Source: Cytobacillus oceanisediminis (GTDB taxonomy: Bacteria; Bacillota; Bacilli; Bacillales; Cytobacillaceae). Taken from it: a DNA stretch of 64,000 nt. Positions 8,513 through 17,010 of this stretch are shown here, in pieces (positions within the stretch are counted from its first letter, which is position 1; each line of letters begins with the position of its first letter). The position numbers and the translations under genes are program-made. The stretch spans positions 62,001 through 126,000 of the forward strand of contig NZ_QGTW01000006.1 of NCBI RefSeq assembly GCF_003182355.1, written 5' to 3'. Under the pieces are notes generated by a model. It was not told the origin of the DNA. It worked only from the letters and a program-made list of their open reading frames with translations, and ran no database searches.

Positions 8513-9812
8513 GAGGTGTGATCTCCTTTCCTATTAGTCTTCTCATTTTTTCCTTTATTCTTTTTTCGATAGACCGGTCAAATGGGGCAGGAAGAGCAAA
8601 ATAATAAATAAACTCTTTTGATTCATATCCTCCTTCCATAAGCTGCTTTTCAGTCGGAACATAGCCAATCATTCCGTTGCTGTAAGGGAGTGGTATCACC
8701 CTACCATTAAACGCCTGTTTTATGTAAATGCCATATTCTACTACCATTTCAGCATTCATGGCAAGGAACGATAAATTTCCACCCAAGGAAAGCAATCGGA
8801 ATTCAAGTGGCAGACCTGCAGCAAAACGGGGTAGATTAGTTTGAACCCTCCTCCTCCATTCCTTCATTTTCAGTTTTTCTATATTCGAGTTCCAAGTAAG
8901 CTGTTCTACTGTCTGTAAGTTCTCAAAGTCTAAAAGAAGAGTTGATTTTGTAATACCGAGATTTGATAGGCTCACTTTGGTCCAAGTGTTTTTTCCAATA
9001 CAATCCATCACATGTTTTGCTAAAAGGTTGCCTAATCGGTCTACATCTCCCTGATCTCCGCGATAAAATTTACTCTCAGTCATCATATTGGGCCGGACAT
9101 CCCCGCAGCATCCTTGTAAGTAGCCCGCCACCACATTGTCATGAAACGTTTGTTCAATTTTATCTGAAGCAGCACCTGGAAACTCTGATGATACGAAATT
9201 ATCACCGGTAGTTGTCGGATGACATGCATAATGAAAAAGAACGGCTTTTAATCGGTGGCTTTCGTTCACAAACTTTATTACGATAAGTTCAGGATCAACA
9301 ATACCTTCTGGATTGGGTGCCATTACAATCTGTCCGTTTTCAGCTTTCCTTCTGTTTATTCCGATGCCGCACGTAGTTGAAATCCTTTCTGCTTGAATCC
9401 TTTCTGTATTGTCCTTTGCCAATTGTACAGCTTCCACTAATCGATCTTCTAGGACAGCGAGGTATTCATCTTCACATATCCCGAGAAAAGTGGAGAATTC
9501 CTTACATGTCTGTGGCCCTGAGTGATTATGGGTTGCATGAAAGATCGTACTTCCAGCAGGTATGCCTAGTCTTTCTTGAAGTTTATTTTCCATTTCCGCA
9601 ATCCTGTCCGTCCCCCACCAAATAAGATCTGCTGTGATTATGACTGCCGCTTGATTTTCACTGTTATCTGACTTGCTCAGAAAATAAAAGGCACGAAGAA
9701 ATAGTTCCTTTTTAACGGATTCGAAGGATCCATACCGATGAGCAAAACCTGCCAGCTGTACCGGAACCTTCGGTGTAATATTTACTTTTGCAGTACCCAA
9801 CTCTACGTTCAT
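8502..9812 (-). CDS. neutral/alkaline non-lysosomal ceramidase-like amidohydrolase
   Basis: 436 residues resembling the N-terminal catalytic domain of neutral ceramidases. Visible motifs are GTAKVNITP at the start, the zinc-site HATHNHSGP, HYACHPTT and QGCCGDVRPN. Unlike secreted ceramidases it has no signal peptide and lacks the usual C-terminal domain, so it should act in the cytoplasm. The family hydrolyses amide (N-acyl) bonds. As the first gene of a nagB-nagA operon it may remove acyl groups from an N-acylated sugar derivative; this is inference. The ATG starts 11 codons before ITPKV, and the operon promoter must lie in 9813-9960. Confidence 0.75.
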   Translation of the reverse strand: MNVELGTAKVNITPKVPVQLAGFAHRYGSFESVKKELFLRAFYFLSKSDNSENQAAVIITADLIWWGTDRIAEMENKLQERLGIPAGSTIFHATHNHSGPQTCKEFSTFLGICEDEYLAVLEDRLVEAVQLAKDNTERIQAERISTTCGIGINRRKAENGQIVMAPNPEGIVDPELIVIKFVNESHRLKAVLFHYACHPTTTGDNFVSSEFPGAASDKIEQTFHDNVVAGYLQGCCGDVRPNMMTESKFYRGDQGDVDRLGNLLAKHVMDCIGKNTWTKVSLSNLGITKSTLLLDFENLQTVEQLTWNSNIEKLKMKEWRRRVQTNLPRFAAGLPLEFRLLSLGGNLSFLAMNAEMVVEYGIYIKQAFNGRVIPLPYSNGMIGYVPTEKQLMEGGYESKEFIYYFALPAPFDRSIEKRIKEKMRRLIGKEITPLDR

Positions 9813-9865
9813 TTTCGTAGCACCTCATTGTTTTCAATAAAGACGTTGCCTAATGCCAGTAAAAA

Positions 9866-9894
9866 GTAATTAATCCTAATCTATGATTAATTAC
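9866..9894. promoter_or_regulatory. candidate operator: 10-bp inverted repeat upstream of the amino-sugar operon
   Basis: GTAATTAATC, a 9-base spacer, then GATTAATTAC: a perfect 10-bp dyad 54-82 bp before the first gene. AT-rich palindromes of this span are typical ROK-repressor sites, and a ROK gene lies in the cluster. Binding is inferred. Confidence 0.45.
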
Positions 9895-10469
9895 CGATAA
9901 AATATCACGAATTTTTCAAATAGTCAATAATATTTTGAAAATTATTTTTGTATTTTGATTTAACATAGGTACCTAATTTTGCGACTATGAATAATGCTCC
10001 TACTTTAATCCCTTTGTAGGCAATGCCTTCTACGTGTAATTTATCAACACTTGGAAATGTCATCCTTACTGTTTCTTTGTTCAACTCAGTAGAAACCGAT
10101 CTTCATTACTAGGCTATTTTTCGCAACTTAGGAAAAACAATGTGTAAAGGTGTGTAAGAAGATGTTCTATCCAACAGTTACATGCAAAGATTCTAATTTA
10201 GTACATGTTGTTAAAAATTGACATATCTGTATGTGTGGATTTACATATAATTCATTTCCAACCTTTTTAAAAAATGACTTCAAAAAAATTCAATTCAGGC
10301 CAATTAATGTAGTTACTTGTCGAAAATGCAAAATTTCGAATTACATAATATAGAATATTGTTTTCTATATCAACGTTTCTTCTAGCAGATGCCCCTATCA
10401 ACCTTGTTTCATCTTTTCATGCTAATAACGGTCAATAAGAGCTAGTAGATCGTCTTCGTCAATTATGCT
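9895..10469. other. gene-free AT-rich stretch upstream of an IS110 remnant
   Basis: No open frame with a ribosome site is visible on either strand. The left part probably carries the promoter of the minus-strand amino-sugar operon. The right part may contain further unrecognisable 5' sequence of the decayed IS110 element. Confidence 0.4.
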
Positions 10470-11113
10470 CTCTATGAGAAGCAATTTCCTCTCCATAAAT
10501 CGACTCAATATGGTTTCCCTTCCGATCCTAAGTAAGTTCGAAGTTTATCCTTTGCTAAAAGTTTAGCGAAAAGACTTTGTATCAGAGTCATATTTTGAGT
10601 CTTAATATATATATAAACATCATTCTTCAATACAAAGAGCACCTATCCAAGTTAGAGACAGAGATAGATGCTCTCGCAAAAGAAGTTGAAGAATATAATA
10701 TCATCAAATCTATCCCGGGTATCGGAGAAAAGGTCGCGGCAACGATTATTTCTGAAATTGGTGAGATAGATCGATTTAACAATCCTAAGAAGCTTGTAGC
10801 TTTCGCTGGAATTGATCCTAGTGTATTCGAGTCTGGGAAGTTTACTGCCACCAAGAATCGGATCACAAAACGAGGATCTAGTAGACTTTGCCATGCCCTA
10901 TATATGGCAGTTCGTTGTGCTATTCGTGATTGTCTCAAGAAGAAAACGACTGATGAAGTCATCCCTCGCAACAAAAAAATGCGTGAGTTTTACGACAAGA
11001 AACGTGAAGAAGGAAAGCCTTTTAAAGTAGCTGTAATCGCATGTGTTAACAAGCTCTTACATTGGATTTTTGCCCTATTAAAAAGCAAAATGACTTTCCA
11101 AGATATAGCATAG
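10470..11113 (+). mobile_element. IS110-family transposase remnant (C-terminal half)
   Basis: From about 10640 an open frame encodes the C-terminal transposase domain with the helix-hairpin-helix-like IPGIGEKVAATI, LVAFAGIDP and ITKRGSSRLCHALYMAV, as in IS110 elements. Upstream, about 10470-10575 translates with stops into a stretch resembling the IS110 linker (LYEKQFPLHK). The N-terminal DEDD catalytic domain is missing, so the copy is dead. Element ends cannot be fixed. Confidence 0.75.
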
Positions 11114-11373
11114 AACCTATATCATAACTAAACAACACAAAACCTTCCAATTATAAGAAAACGGAGGGTTATTAGGTATACCCTTTTTTAGTATAGCATG
11201 AAAGATTTTTAGGTTTTAATGAAAAATATTGTCAAACTATTAGCTGGTTTAGTTTAAGTGCAATCCTTCACAATTTCACCTATATTTAAAAAAAGTATTC
11301 GGTTTTATTGATAGATGTTGTTCTTATACATGGCGCCCGATATATAAATTATTATGTTTAATGATGAGGAAAT

Positions 11374-11423
11374 TGAATAACAAATGAGGAGAGGCTACAT
11401 ACCCTCTCCTCATTTGTTATTCA
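11374..11423. repeat. perfect 21-bp inverted repeat
   Basis: The left arm 11374-11394 (TGAATAACAAATGAGGAGAG plus G) is exactly complementary to 11403-11423, with an 8-base loop. No T-run follows on either side, so a simple intrinsic terminator is unlikely. It lies between the dead IS110 copy and an unrecognised gene fragment. Confidence 0.8.
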
Positions 11424-11582
11424 GAATTCAAGTTCTTATTCCAGTTACTAATAAATTAGGACCTTTTTCTTTAACAACACTGTTTCATTAGAATAAGAAG
11501 AAGAGTGGTTGCAGCAGCTGTGTCGTCTTAAGTTTAAAGTACCCAGTAGCTTTGATAGCATAAATGTTCTTTGATTTATCAA

Positions 11583-11749
11583 TTAGACCTTCCAACCAAT
11601 GTTTCTTAAAGCATTTTCAATTATTTCTGCTTCTTTTACCATCCTCATTTTACGAAGTTGAATTGCAAATAGAAGCCAAGGTGGATGTATTGCCCTATAA
11701 GGTTTTGAGTCTGGACCAGTGTACATTCCACCACCAGGTCCTGTTGCCA
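11583..11749 (-). pseudogene. C-terminal fragment of an unrecognised protein
   Basis: A minus-strand frame ending at 11583 reads GPGGGMYTGPDSKPYRA..PPW, then about 30 residues with KEAEIIENALRNIGWKV. The glycine-rich start and the tidy end look like the C-terminus of a real enzyme, but the frame is lost upstream of 11750. I do not recognise the family. Confidence 0.4.
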
Positions 11750-11794
11750 CGCTTCATACCTAACATGCCTCTTTTCTTTACAGAAAAATCGCTG

Positions 11795-11823
11795 TTGTTT
11801 TAAGCTTATATAGTTTATAATAT
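11795..11823 (+). promoter_or_regulatory. SigA-type promoter of the ROK regulator gene
   Basis: TTGTTT at 11795-11800, a 17-base spacer, then TAATAT at 11818-11823, about 45 bases upstream of the ROK start codon. Confidence 0.6.
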
Positions 11824-11868
11824 TATTTAACAAAGTGTGAAACGACAGATTATCGGGGGAAGTTTAAA

Positions 11869-13092
11869 ATGGGAAAAGCCCTTTTAACTGGAAGCTTCCA
11901 GTTAATGAAATCAATCAATAGATCAGTCATTTTAAATATTATCCGTGAGCAAGGGCCAATTTCAAGAGCTGAAATTGCTAAAGTTACTAAGCTCACACCA
12001 CCAACAGTCAGCAATCTAGTAAAGGAATTGCTCCAGGCGGATATCATTGTAGAGCGTTCTCTTGGGGAATCAAGCGGTGGGCGAAAGCCAACTATGTTAA
12101 CATTAAACAGCTCTGTATTCCACGTCATAGGTCTTGACATCGGATCACATCATCTAACCACGATTCTTGCTGATATTAGCGGAAAGCTGTTAAAAAAAGA
12201 AACAACACCGATTCCAGCCAAAGTGACGAATGAAGGCCTGCTTGACATTATGGCAGAAGCCATCCTTTCTATTAAAAAGAGTCGAAAAATAGATGAAAAT
12301 AAAATTGTTGGAATCGGAGTCGCCATGCACGGAATCGTAGACGTGGAAGAGGGTGTTTCCATTTTTGCACCTAACCTGAACCTTAAAGATGTCCCTGTTA
12401 AGGAGTTTCTTGAAAATAGATTTAACATGTTAGTAAAAGTGGAAAATGATGCACGTGCCATGAGCTTAGGCGAGCAATGGTTTGGAAACGGAACAGGAGT
12501 AGATAGTCTTGTGTGTATAAATGTTGGGCGCGGTGTTGGGGCTGGCATCATTATTAATGGCAAACTATTTCATGGCCAAAATTCAATCAGCGGCGAGATC
12601 GGCCATATGGTCATCGATGTCAATGGGCCAAAATGCACGTGTGGAAATTTTGGGTGCCTCCAGACTTTCTCGTCCGGCCCCGCAATTGTCGAGCTAGTAG
12701 CAAGGGAGCTTCGTCTAGGACTTGAAAGCAATCTCCATGATAAAATTAATGGTGACTTTTCAAAGCTTAGTGGTGAAATGATCTATGAAGCCGCTTTAAA
12801 GGGAGATCTTTTGTCACAGAATATTCTTTCACAGGCTGGAAGATATCTTGGTATTGGACTTACCAATCTGATTCATATTGTAAATCCCAAACGGATCATC
12901 ATAGGCGGCGGAGTTTCCAATGCCCGTGAATACATTTTAGTAAATGTAAAACACACCATTGCCCAAAGGGCGCTGACTGAATCAGCCAAGGAGACAGAGA
13001 TTCTAGTCTCCAAGTTCGGAGAAGATGCTTCCGTCATGGGAGCTGTTGCCTTAATTCTGGCAGAGTTGTTCGCTGCAAGGGGAAATGAATAA
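11869..13092 (+). CDS. ROK family transcriptional regulator (XylR/NagC type)
   Basis: 407 residues. A winged helix is at about 15-75 (SRAEIAKVTKLTPPTVSNLVKEL). The ROK domain has GLDIGSHHLTTILADISG, GIGVAMHGIVD, GEIGHMVIDVNGP and the zinc motif CTCGNFGCLQ. GIGLTNLIHIVNP and IIIGGGVS complete the kinase fold. The ATG at 11869 follows GGGGGA. It stands alone among gene remnants. The nearest downstream intact sugar genes are the Leloir genes, and the fragments beside it are GH2 and GH43, so it may once have controlled a plant-oligosaccharide operon. Its present target is unknown. Confidence 0.85.
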   Translation: MGKALLTGSFQLMKSINRSVILNIIREQGPISRAEIAKVTKLTPPTVSNLVKELLQADIIVERSLGESSGGRKPTMLTLNSSVFHVIGLDIGSHHLTTILADISGKLLKKETTPIPAKVTNEGLLDIMAEAILSIKKSRKIDENKIVGIGVAMHGIVDVEEGVSIFAPNLNLKDVPVKEFLENRFNMLVKVENDARAMSLGEQWFGNGTGVDSLVCINVGRGVGAGIIINGKLFHGQNSISGEIGHMVIDVNGPKCTCGNFGCLQTFSSGPAIVELVARELRLGLESNLHDKINGDFSKLSGEMIYEAALKGDLLSQNILSQAGRYLGIGLTNLIHIVNPKRIIIGGGVSNAREYILVNVKHTIAQRALTESAKETEILVSKFGEDASVMGAVALILAELFAARGNE

Positions 13093-13142
13093 AATGAACC
13101 AGCCAGTGGTCTTGCCCCTGTCAATAGAGAAGATAAAAAAAG

Positions 13143-13648
13143 CTATGCAGTGAGCGTGTCTCGATATTCAATCGGCGCACGTTTCTTTAGTTGTTTTTTC
13201 TTCGTTTGTAATTATAGTAATAGATGTAATCGTCTATGGCTTGCCATTGCTCTTCATCTGAATTAAACTGTCCCATATACAACTTCTCTGTTTTGAGGTG
13301 TGGGAAGAATGATTCAACGGAGGCGTTGTCCAGGCAGTTTCCTTTTCGAGAGTTGTATAGCTTAGACGTGTACTGGAACCTCTGGTCAGAATGAGGAACG
13401 GCTCCACAGAGTCTTATTCCTTTGTCCATTTTTCTACTGTATTTAACACAAGTTCAAGATCATCTCTCTTAGATAGCTCCCAACTCACAATCTTTATTTT
13501 CCCACTTCCTAACCTAAATCTTGAGCTGTCTGCGATTCCGGATTCCCAACTCTTCCGCCAATACTTTATAACTCTTGGAACTATTTACGTATTTTATTAC
13601 TGCATTAAAATATTCCCTCCAAGTAACATTCTTTCCCCATGGTATCAT
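13143..13648 (-). mobile_element. IS3-family (IS150-like) element remnant
   Basis: From 13648 down, the minus strand reads an orfA start with YFNAVIKYVNSS and VLAEELGIRNRRQLKI, then a TAG where a tryptophan is expected. The orfB C-terminus follows at 13430-13143: HSDQRFQYTS, SRKGNCLDNASVESFF and LKTEKLY. About 15 residues between these orfB blocks, and most of orfB, are deleted. The final codons (KKRAPIEYRDTL) need one extra A near 13196. Clearly dead. The 290 bases to its right (13649-13939) hold no gene, only a 9-bp hairpin at about 13693-13724. Confidence 0.8.
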
Positions 13649-13945
13649 GAAGGTTTTTTTGACTTAATAGGGACAATACACAATTACTGTTTTAATAAAG
13701 CCTTATGCAATCACATGGATAAGGCTTCTGTTCATATATTTTTGGCTGTTTATTTCCTTTTTTATTCAGATCACATTTTGGTTTTCTATCATAAGTAAAT
13801 AGGCCATTAATCTCTTGCTCTACATCTGTTAGTTGTGTTTAGCAAAAACCTTGGACTACTGGGCTGTTAAAGAGCACCTTTGTCACCCTCTTTTAATGGT
13901 TTACCAGTTCCTCAGCTGATTCGAACTGCTGAATAGCCCCATCCT

Positions 13946-14428
13946 TCAGAACCCATCCGCTTTATAGGCTATTCCGCCATATTCCGTAATCATTATTGGC
14001 TCTCCGCGGTAAGAAAAGCCATGTGCATAAATAACACGGTTAGCCGGTGTTGTTGAGACAGGACTCTCATTATCCATATATGCTCTTTCTATTTGATCTG
14101 GTGTTTTATAGTTGTGAATTCCACAAATGTCAGAAATGGAATGCCCCCAACCATCGTTGGAAAGCACAGGACGTAACTGGTCAACCGATTTTGTCTGCCA
14201 GTACATAGACGAGCATGAGCCTGCTGATATTTATCATTGGCGACACGAGATCTACCCCAACTTTCATTGAGTGGGAGCCATACAATAATCGATGGATGGC
14301 TGTAATCACGCTTTACAACTTCAAACCACTCAGTTGCAAGTCTTCGAGCTGCTTCTTCTCTATATTCAGATGCATTAGCCATTTCTCCCCAAACTAAGTA
14401 ACCAATCTTGTCGGCCCAATAGAGCTTC
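13946..14428 (-). pseudogene. GH2 beta-galactosidase/glucuronidase fragment
   Basis: Two minus-strand frames carry the centre of a GH2 TIM barrel: YWADKIGYLVWGEMANA, HPSIIVWLPLNESWG (acid/base glutamate) and, after a shift near 14190, MITEYGG (nucleophile glutamate). Both sugar-binding N-terminal domains and everything after the nucleophile are missing. At its 5' end (about 14417-14428) it is joined directly to a GH43 fragment. Confidence 0.8.
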
Positions 14429-14600
14429 AAAGGCATTTCCGGCAAACTGAAATGGCTTGCCTTTTACCTTAAATCCATCTTCTTCAAGCTCAACTCCATA
14501 TATGCCATTAAAGCTGCCCCAGAATAGATAAGGAGTTCCACTATCACCTATAAAGAATGAATCGATAGAATTCTCGACACCAATATCCCTGCTCCTAAAA
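14429..14600 (-). pseudogene. GH43 arabinanase-like fragment
   Basis: A minus-strand frame reads NSIDSFFIGDSGTPYLFWGS, then a short stretch ending KPFQFAGNAFEA, matching the catalytic-domain centre of GH43 arabinan endo-hydrolases. The next codons run into the GH2 fragment in another frame, so a deletion fused two genes. No start or end remains. Confidence 0.7.
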
Positions 14601-14607
14601 AGAAGTG

Positions 14608-14709
14608 CTTATAATCGACCCGCTCAATTGGAAAGATGGATGGCCTACAATTAAAGGACTACAGCCTAGTGAACTAAAAGTAAATGCGCCAGTTCTTAAC
14701 ACTAAATAA
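14608..14709 (+). pseudogene. GH43 C-terminal fragment in opposite orientation
   Basis: The plus strand reads LIIDPLNWKDGWPTIKG, then about 17 residues to a TAA. DPLNWxDGWP is the usual end of the GH43 catalytic domain of arabinanases. It abuts the head-on GH43 fragment on the other strand, so part of one gene appears inverted. Confidence 0.55.
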
Positions 14710-14847
14710 AAAACGGACAAGCGAGTCATGAAAATAGATTCTGTGGCTTTTTTTGAACGCCGCAGTATGATTGGGCTTGAATACCTAATATATAAAGGGA
14801 TGAAAGCTGGCTCAGTTTCTCTTTAAAAATGCAAATCTATAAATACG

Positions 14848-14880
14848 AAAAGGTCCGCTTGCCAAGGAAGCGGACCTTTT
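14848..14880 (-). terminator. intrinsic terminator of the galK-galE-M24 unit
   Basis: Perfect 13-bp stem (14848-14860 with 14868-14880), 7-base loop and A/T runs on both sides. It sits directly after the stop of the M24-like gene. Confidence 0.85.
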
Positions 14881-14881
14881 A

Positions 14882-15988
14882 TCACTCATTCACTATTTCT
14901 CGGACTAAAATATCAGGGCGCAAATAGGTTTTTCCGTCCTGTTGAACTTCAATATATACCCACTCGCCAGTGTGTGTTAATACTTCATTATCCTCTTCTC
15001 CAACAAGAATAGTATCCTCCGATTTAATTCCGCGAATGGCAGGATTCCAAGCAAATGCCTGATGTAGATTCACAACTCCAGGACCCTCCGGTACTGCCAG
15101 AAATTCGCGAGATTCATAGCCTGTAGGACCGCCCTGGTGAAGGAAGCGCCAATCCTCACCATAGCCTGCTGCACGATATTGTTCAAAACCACTTTCGAGT
15201 ACATCCTTAATGAGTATTCCTGGCCTTGTTGCCCGATTCATTGCAATATCAATATTCACTAACTTATGCTTGTTATCTTCAATCACCTTAGGGAGGGGAC
15301 CAAAATGGACAAATCGGGTTACATTGGCTACCAACCCCCACTTCTCAGCACAAATGACAATCATCGCATAGTTTTGCAGCTTCTTCTCTGTCGGTATTGG
15401 ATGTCGGTAGTTAAATACCCTTTCATCAGTAGATACAAGAATTACCTGTGGGTTAATTCCATCTTTTATTAACTTCGAAGCCAAATGTGCCTGAATTTCA
15501 AACTCCGTCCAGCCAGGCTGGATTTCCCTTGCAGTAGTCTCTACAGCTTTGGCGGCTTTTTGCGCAAGCCATCGATAGCGTTCTTTTTCTTCTTCAGTTA
15601 GTGTATAACGTAGGTTTGAAAGCTCACTTGCACACTTTTCAAAAGGTTTAAAATGCACATCACTCGCAATCAATTTCCCATCGCAAAGGGATCTGATCGC
15701 TGCATCCTGGTTTTCATACCATTCAGTTGTAATAAACTCGTAACCTAAACCTTCAATCTCTTCATCATGTATCCTGGCTAATTCCATTTTCGAAGTGATG
15801 CAATATTTTTTATCAGCAAAAAAAACCAGGTCTGCAACACCATTTTCAGTTGTATTCACAATATGATTGTCTTTTCCGCCAGTAATCCAGGCAAAGTTAG
15901 AGCGTTTGCGAAAAAAAACACCGTCATACTTGCTTTCCTCTATAAATTTCAACACTTTTTCCAGCGGGGTACATACAAACTCCTTCAC
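14882..15988 (-). CDS. M24 (creatinase/Xaa-Pro peptidase)-like protein, probable pseudoenzyme
   Basis: 368 residues from a GTG at 15988, preceded by AAGGAGGAG at 7 bases; the open frame runs further upstream only as an overlap with galE. The N-terminal half is a creatinase-type domain (FRKRSNFAWITGG). The C-terminal half has the pita-bread fold landmarks EIQPGWTEFEIQA and LHQGGPTGYESREF. M24 enzymes need D, D, H, E, E metal ligands. Here the DxGA...SDITR region is NIDIAMNRATRPG, without the second aspartate, and the usual E-P-G is WNPAIRG. Only one aspartate, one histidine and the last glutamate (KSEDT) seem kept. The gene is 1 base from galE and cotranscribed with it. Its role in galactose use is unknown. 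Confidence 0.75.
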   Translation of the reverse strand: MKEFVCTPLEKVLKFIEESKYDGVFFRKRSNFAWITGGKDNHIVNTTENGVADLVFFADKKYCITSKMELARIHDEEIEGLGYEFITTEWYENQDAAIRSLCDGKLIASDVHFKPFEKCASELSNLRYTLTEEEKERYRWLAQKAAKAVETTAREIQPGWTEFEIQAHLASKLIKDGINPQVILVSTDERVFNYRHPIPTEKKLQNYAMIVICAEKWGLVANVTRFVHFGPLPKVIEDNKHKLVNIDIAMNRATRPGILIKDVLESGFEQYRAAGYGEDWRFLHQGGPTGYESREFLAVPEGPGVVNLHQAFAWNPAIRGIKSEDTILVGEEDNEVLTHTGEWVYIEVQQDGKTYLRPDILVREIVNE

Positions 15989-15989
15989 A

Positions 15990-16991
15990 TCAATTCTCCT
16001 CCTTCTGCTCCTTATAGCCTGCTGGATTGGTGCTATGCCATTTCCAGGCTGACTCAATAATTGTTGCAAGGTCATTGTATTGAGGCTTCCAGCCAAGAGC
16101 AGTTTGTGCCTTTTCAGGTGATGCAATTAATACAGCCGGATCACCAGCACGCCTTGGGCTAACGACTTCCGGGATCGGTTCTCCTGTAACTTTTCGGGCA
16201 GTTTCAATAACCTCTTTCACGGAAAACCCGGTTCCATGTCCTAAATTAAATACATCACTAGTTTCTTTTTTGCGCAAATACTCCAAGGCAAGCCAATGGG
16301 CATTTGCCAGGTCCATTACATGAATATAATCACGAATACATGTGCCATCCTTCGTTGGGTAGTCATCGCCAAAAATTCCAATATGACCTCTTTGACCAAG
16401 TGCCACCTGAAGAATAATAGGAATCAAGTGACTTTCCGGATTGTGGTCTTCTCCAATTTCTCCGTTAGGATGAGCACCTGCGGCGTTAAAGTACCGCAGA
16501 GAAATGGATTTTAGTCCGTAAGCAGAATCACACCAGTGGAACATTTTTTCCATAGCAAGCTTTGTTTCTCCATAAGGACTTGTCGGATTTGTTTCATCAT
16601 GTTCTTGAATAGGAATATTTCTGGGTTCTCCGTAAGTTGCTGCTGTTGAACTAAAGACAATCTTTTTCACACCATGATCAAGCATGGCATTTACTAGGGT
16701 ATGGGAGGCAATCAAATTATTTTCATAGTACTCAAGCGGCTTAAATACGCTTTCCCCAACGAGTGATCTGGCAGCAAAGTGAATAACTGCCTCAATATTA
16801 TGAGTGGAAAAGACCTCGCCTAAAAACTTTCTATCACGCAAATCTCCCTCATAAAAAGTTCCCCCGATGACAGCTTTTTCATGGCCAGTTGCCAAATTAT
16901 CAATAATAACAACCTCTTCACCCTGATTCAAAAGCTCCGCTACAGTATGGCTCCCGATATACCCTGCTCCTCCGGTAACTAAAATGGCCAT
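15990..16991 (-). CDS. galE: UDP-glucose 4-epimerase
   Basis: 333 residues of the short-chain dehydrogenase family. GGAGYIGSH at residues 7-15 binds NAD. The catalytic region shows the FSSTAATYG serine and the YGETK (YxxxK) pair, and SLRYFNAAGA and RDYIHVMDLA are GalE hallmarks. It interconverts UDP-galactose and UDP-glucose in the Leloir pathway. It lies 19 bases after galK in one transcription unit and its stop adjoins the M24 start. Confidence 0.95.
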   Translation of the reverse strand: MAILVTGGAGYIGSHTVAELLNQGEEVVIIDNLATGHEKAVIGGTFYEGDLRDRKFLGEVFSTHNIEAVIHFAARSLVGESVFKPLEYYENNLIASHTLVNAMLDHGVKKIVFSSTAATYGEPRNIPIQEHDETNPTSPYGETKLAMEKMFHWCDSAYGLKSISLRYFNAAGAHPNGEIGEDHNPESHLIPIILQVALGQRGHIGIFGDDYPTKDGTCIRDYIHVMDLANAHWLALEYLRKKETSDVFNLGHGTGFSVKEVIETARKVTGEPIPEVVSPRRAGDPAVLIASPEKAQTALGWKPQYNDLATIIESAWKWHSTNPAGYKEQKEEN

Positions 16992-17010
16992 CGCTCTTCC
17001 TCCCTACACT

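Noticed and set aside
15986..16126. Longer start for the M24-like gene
   Set aside because: The extension overlaps galE on the same strand, whereas GTG 15988 has a perfect ribosome site.
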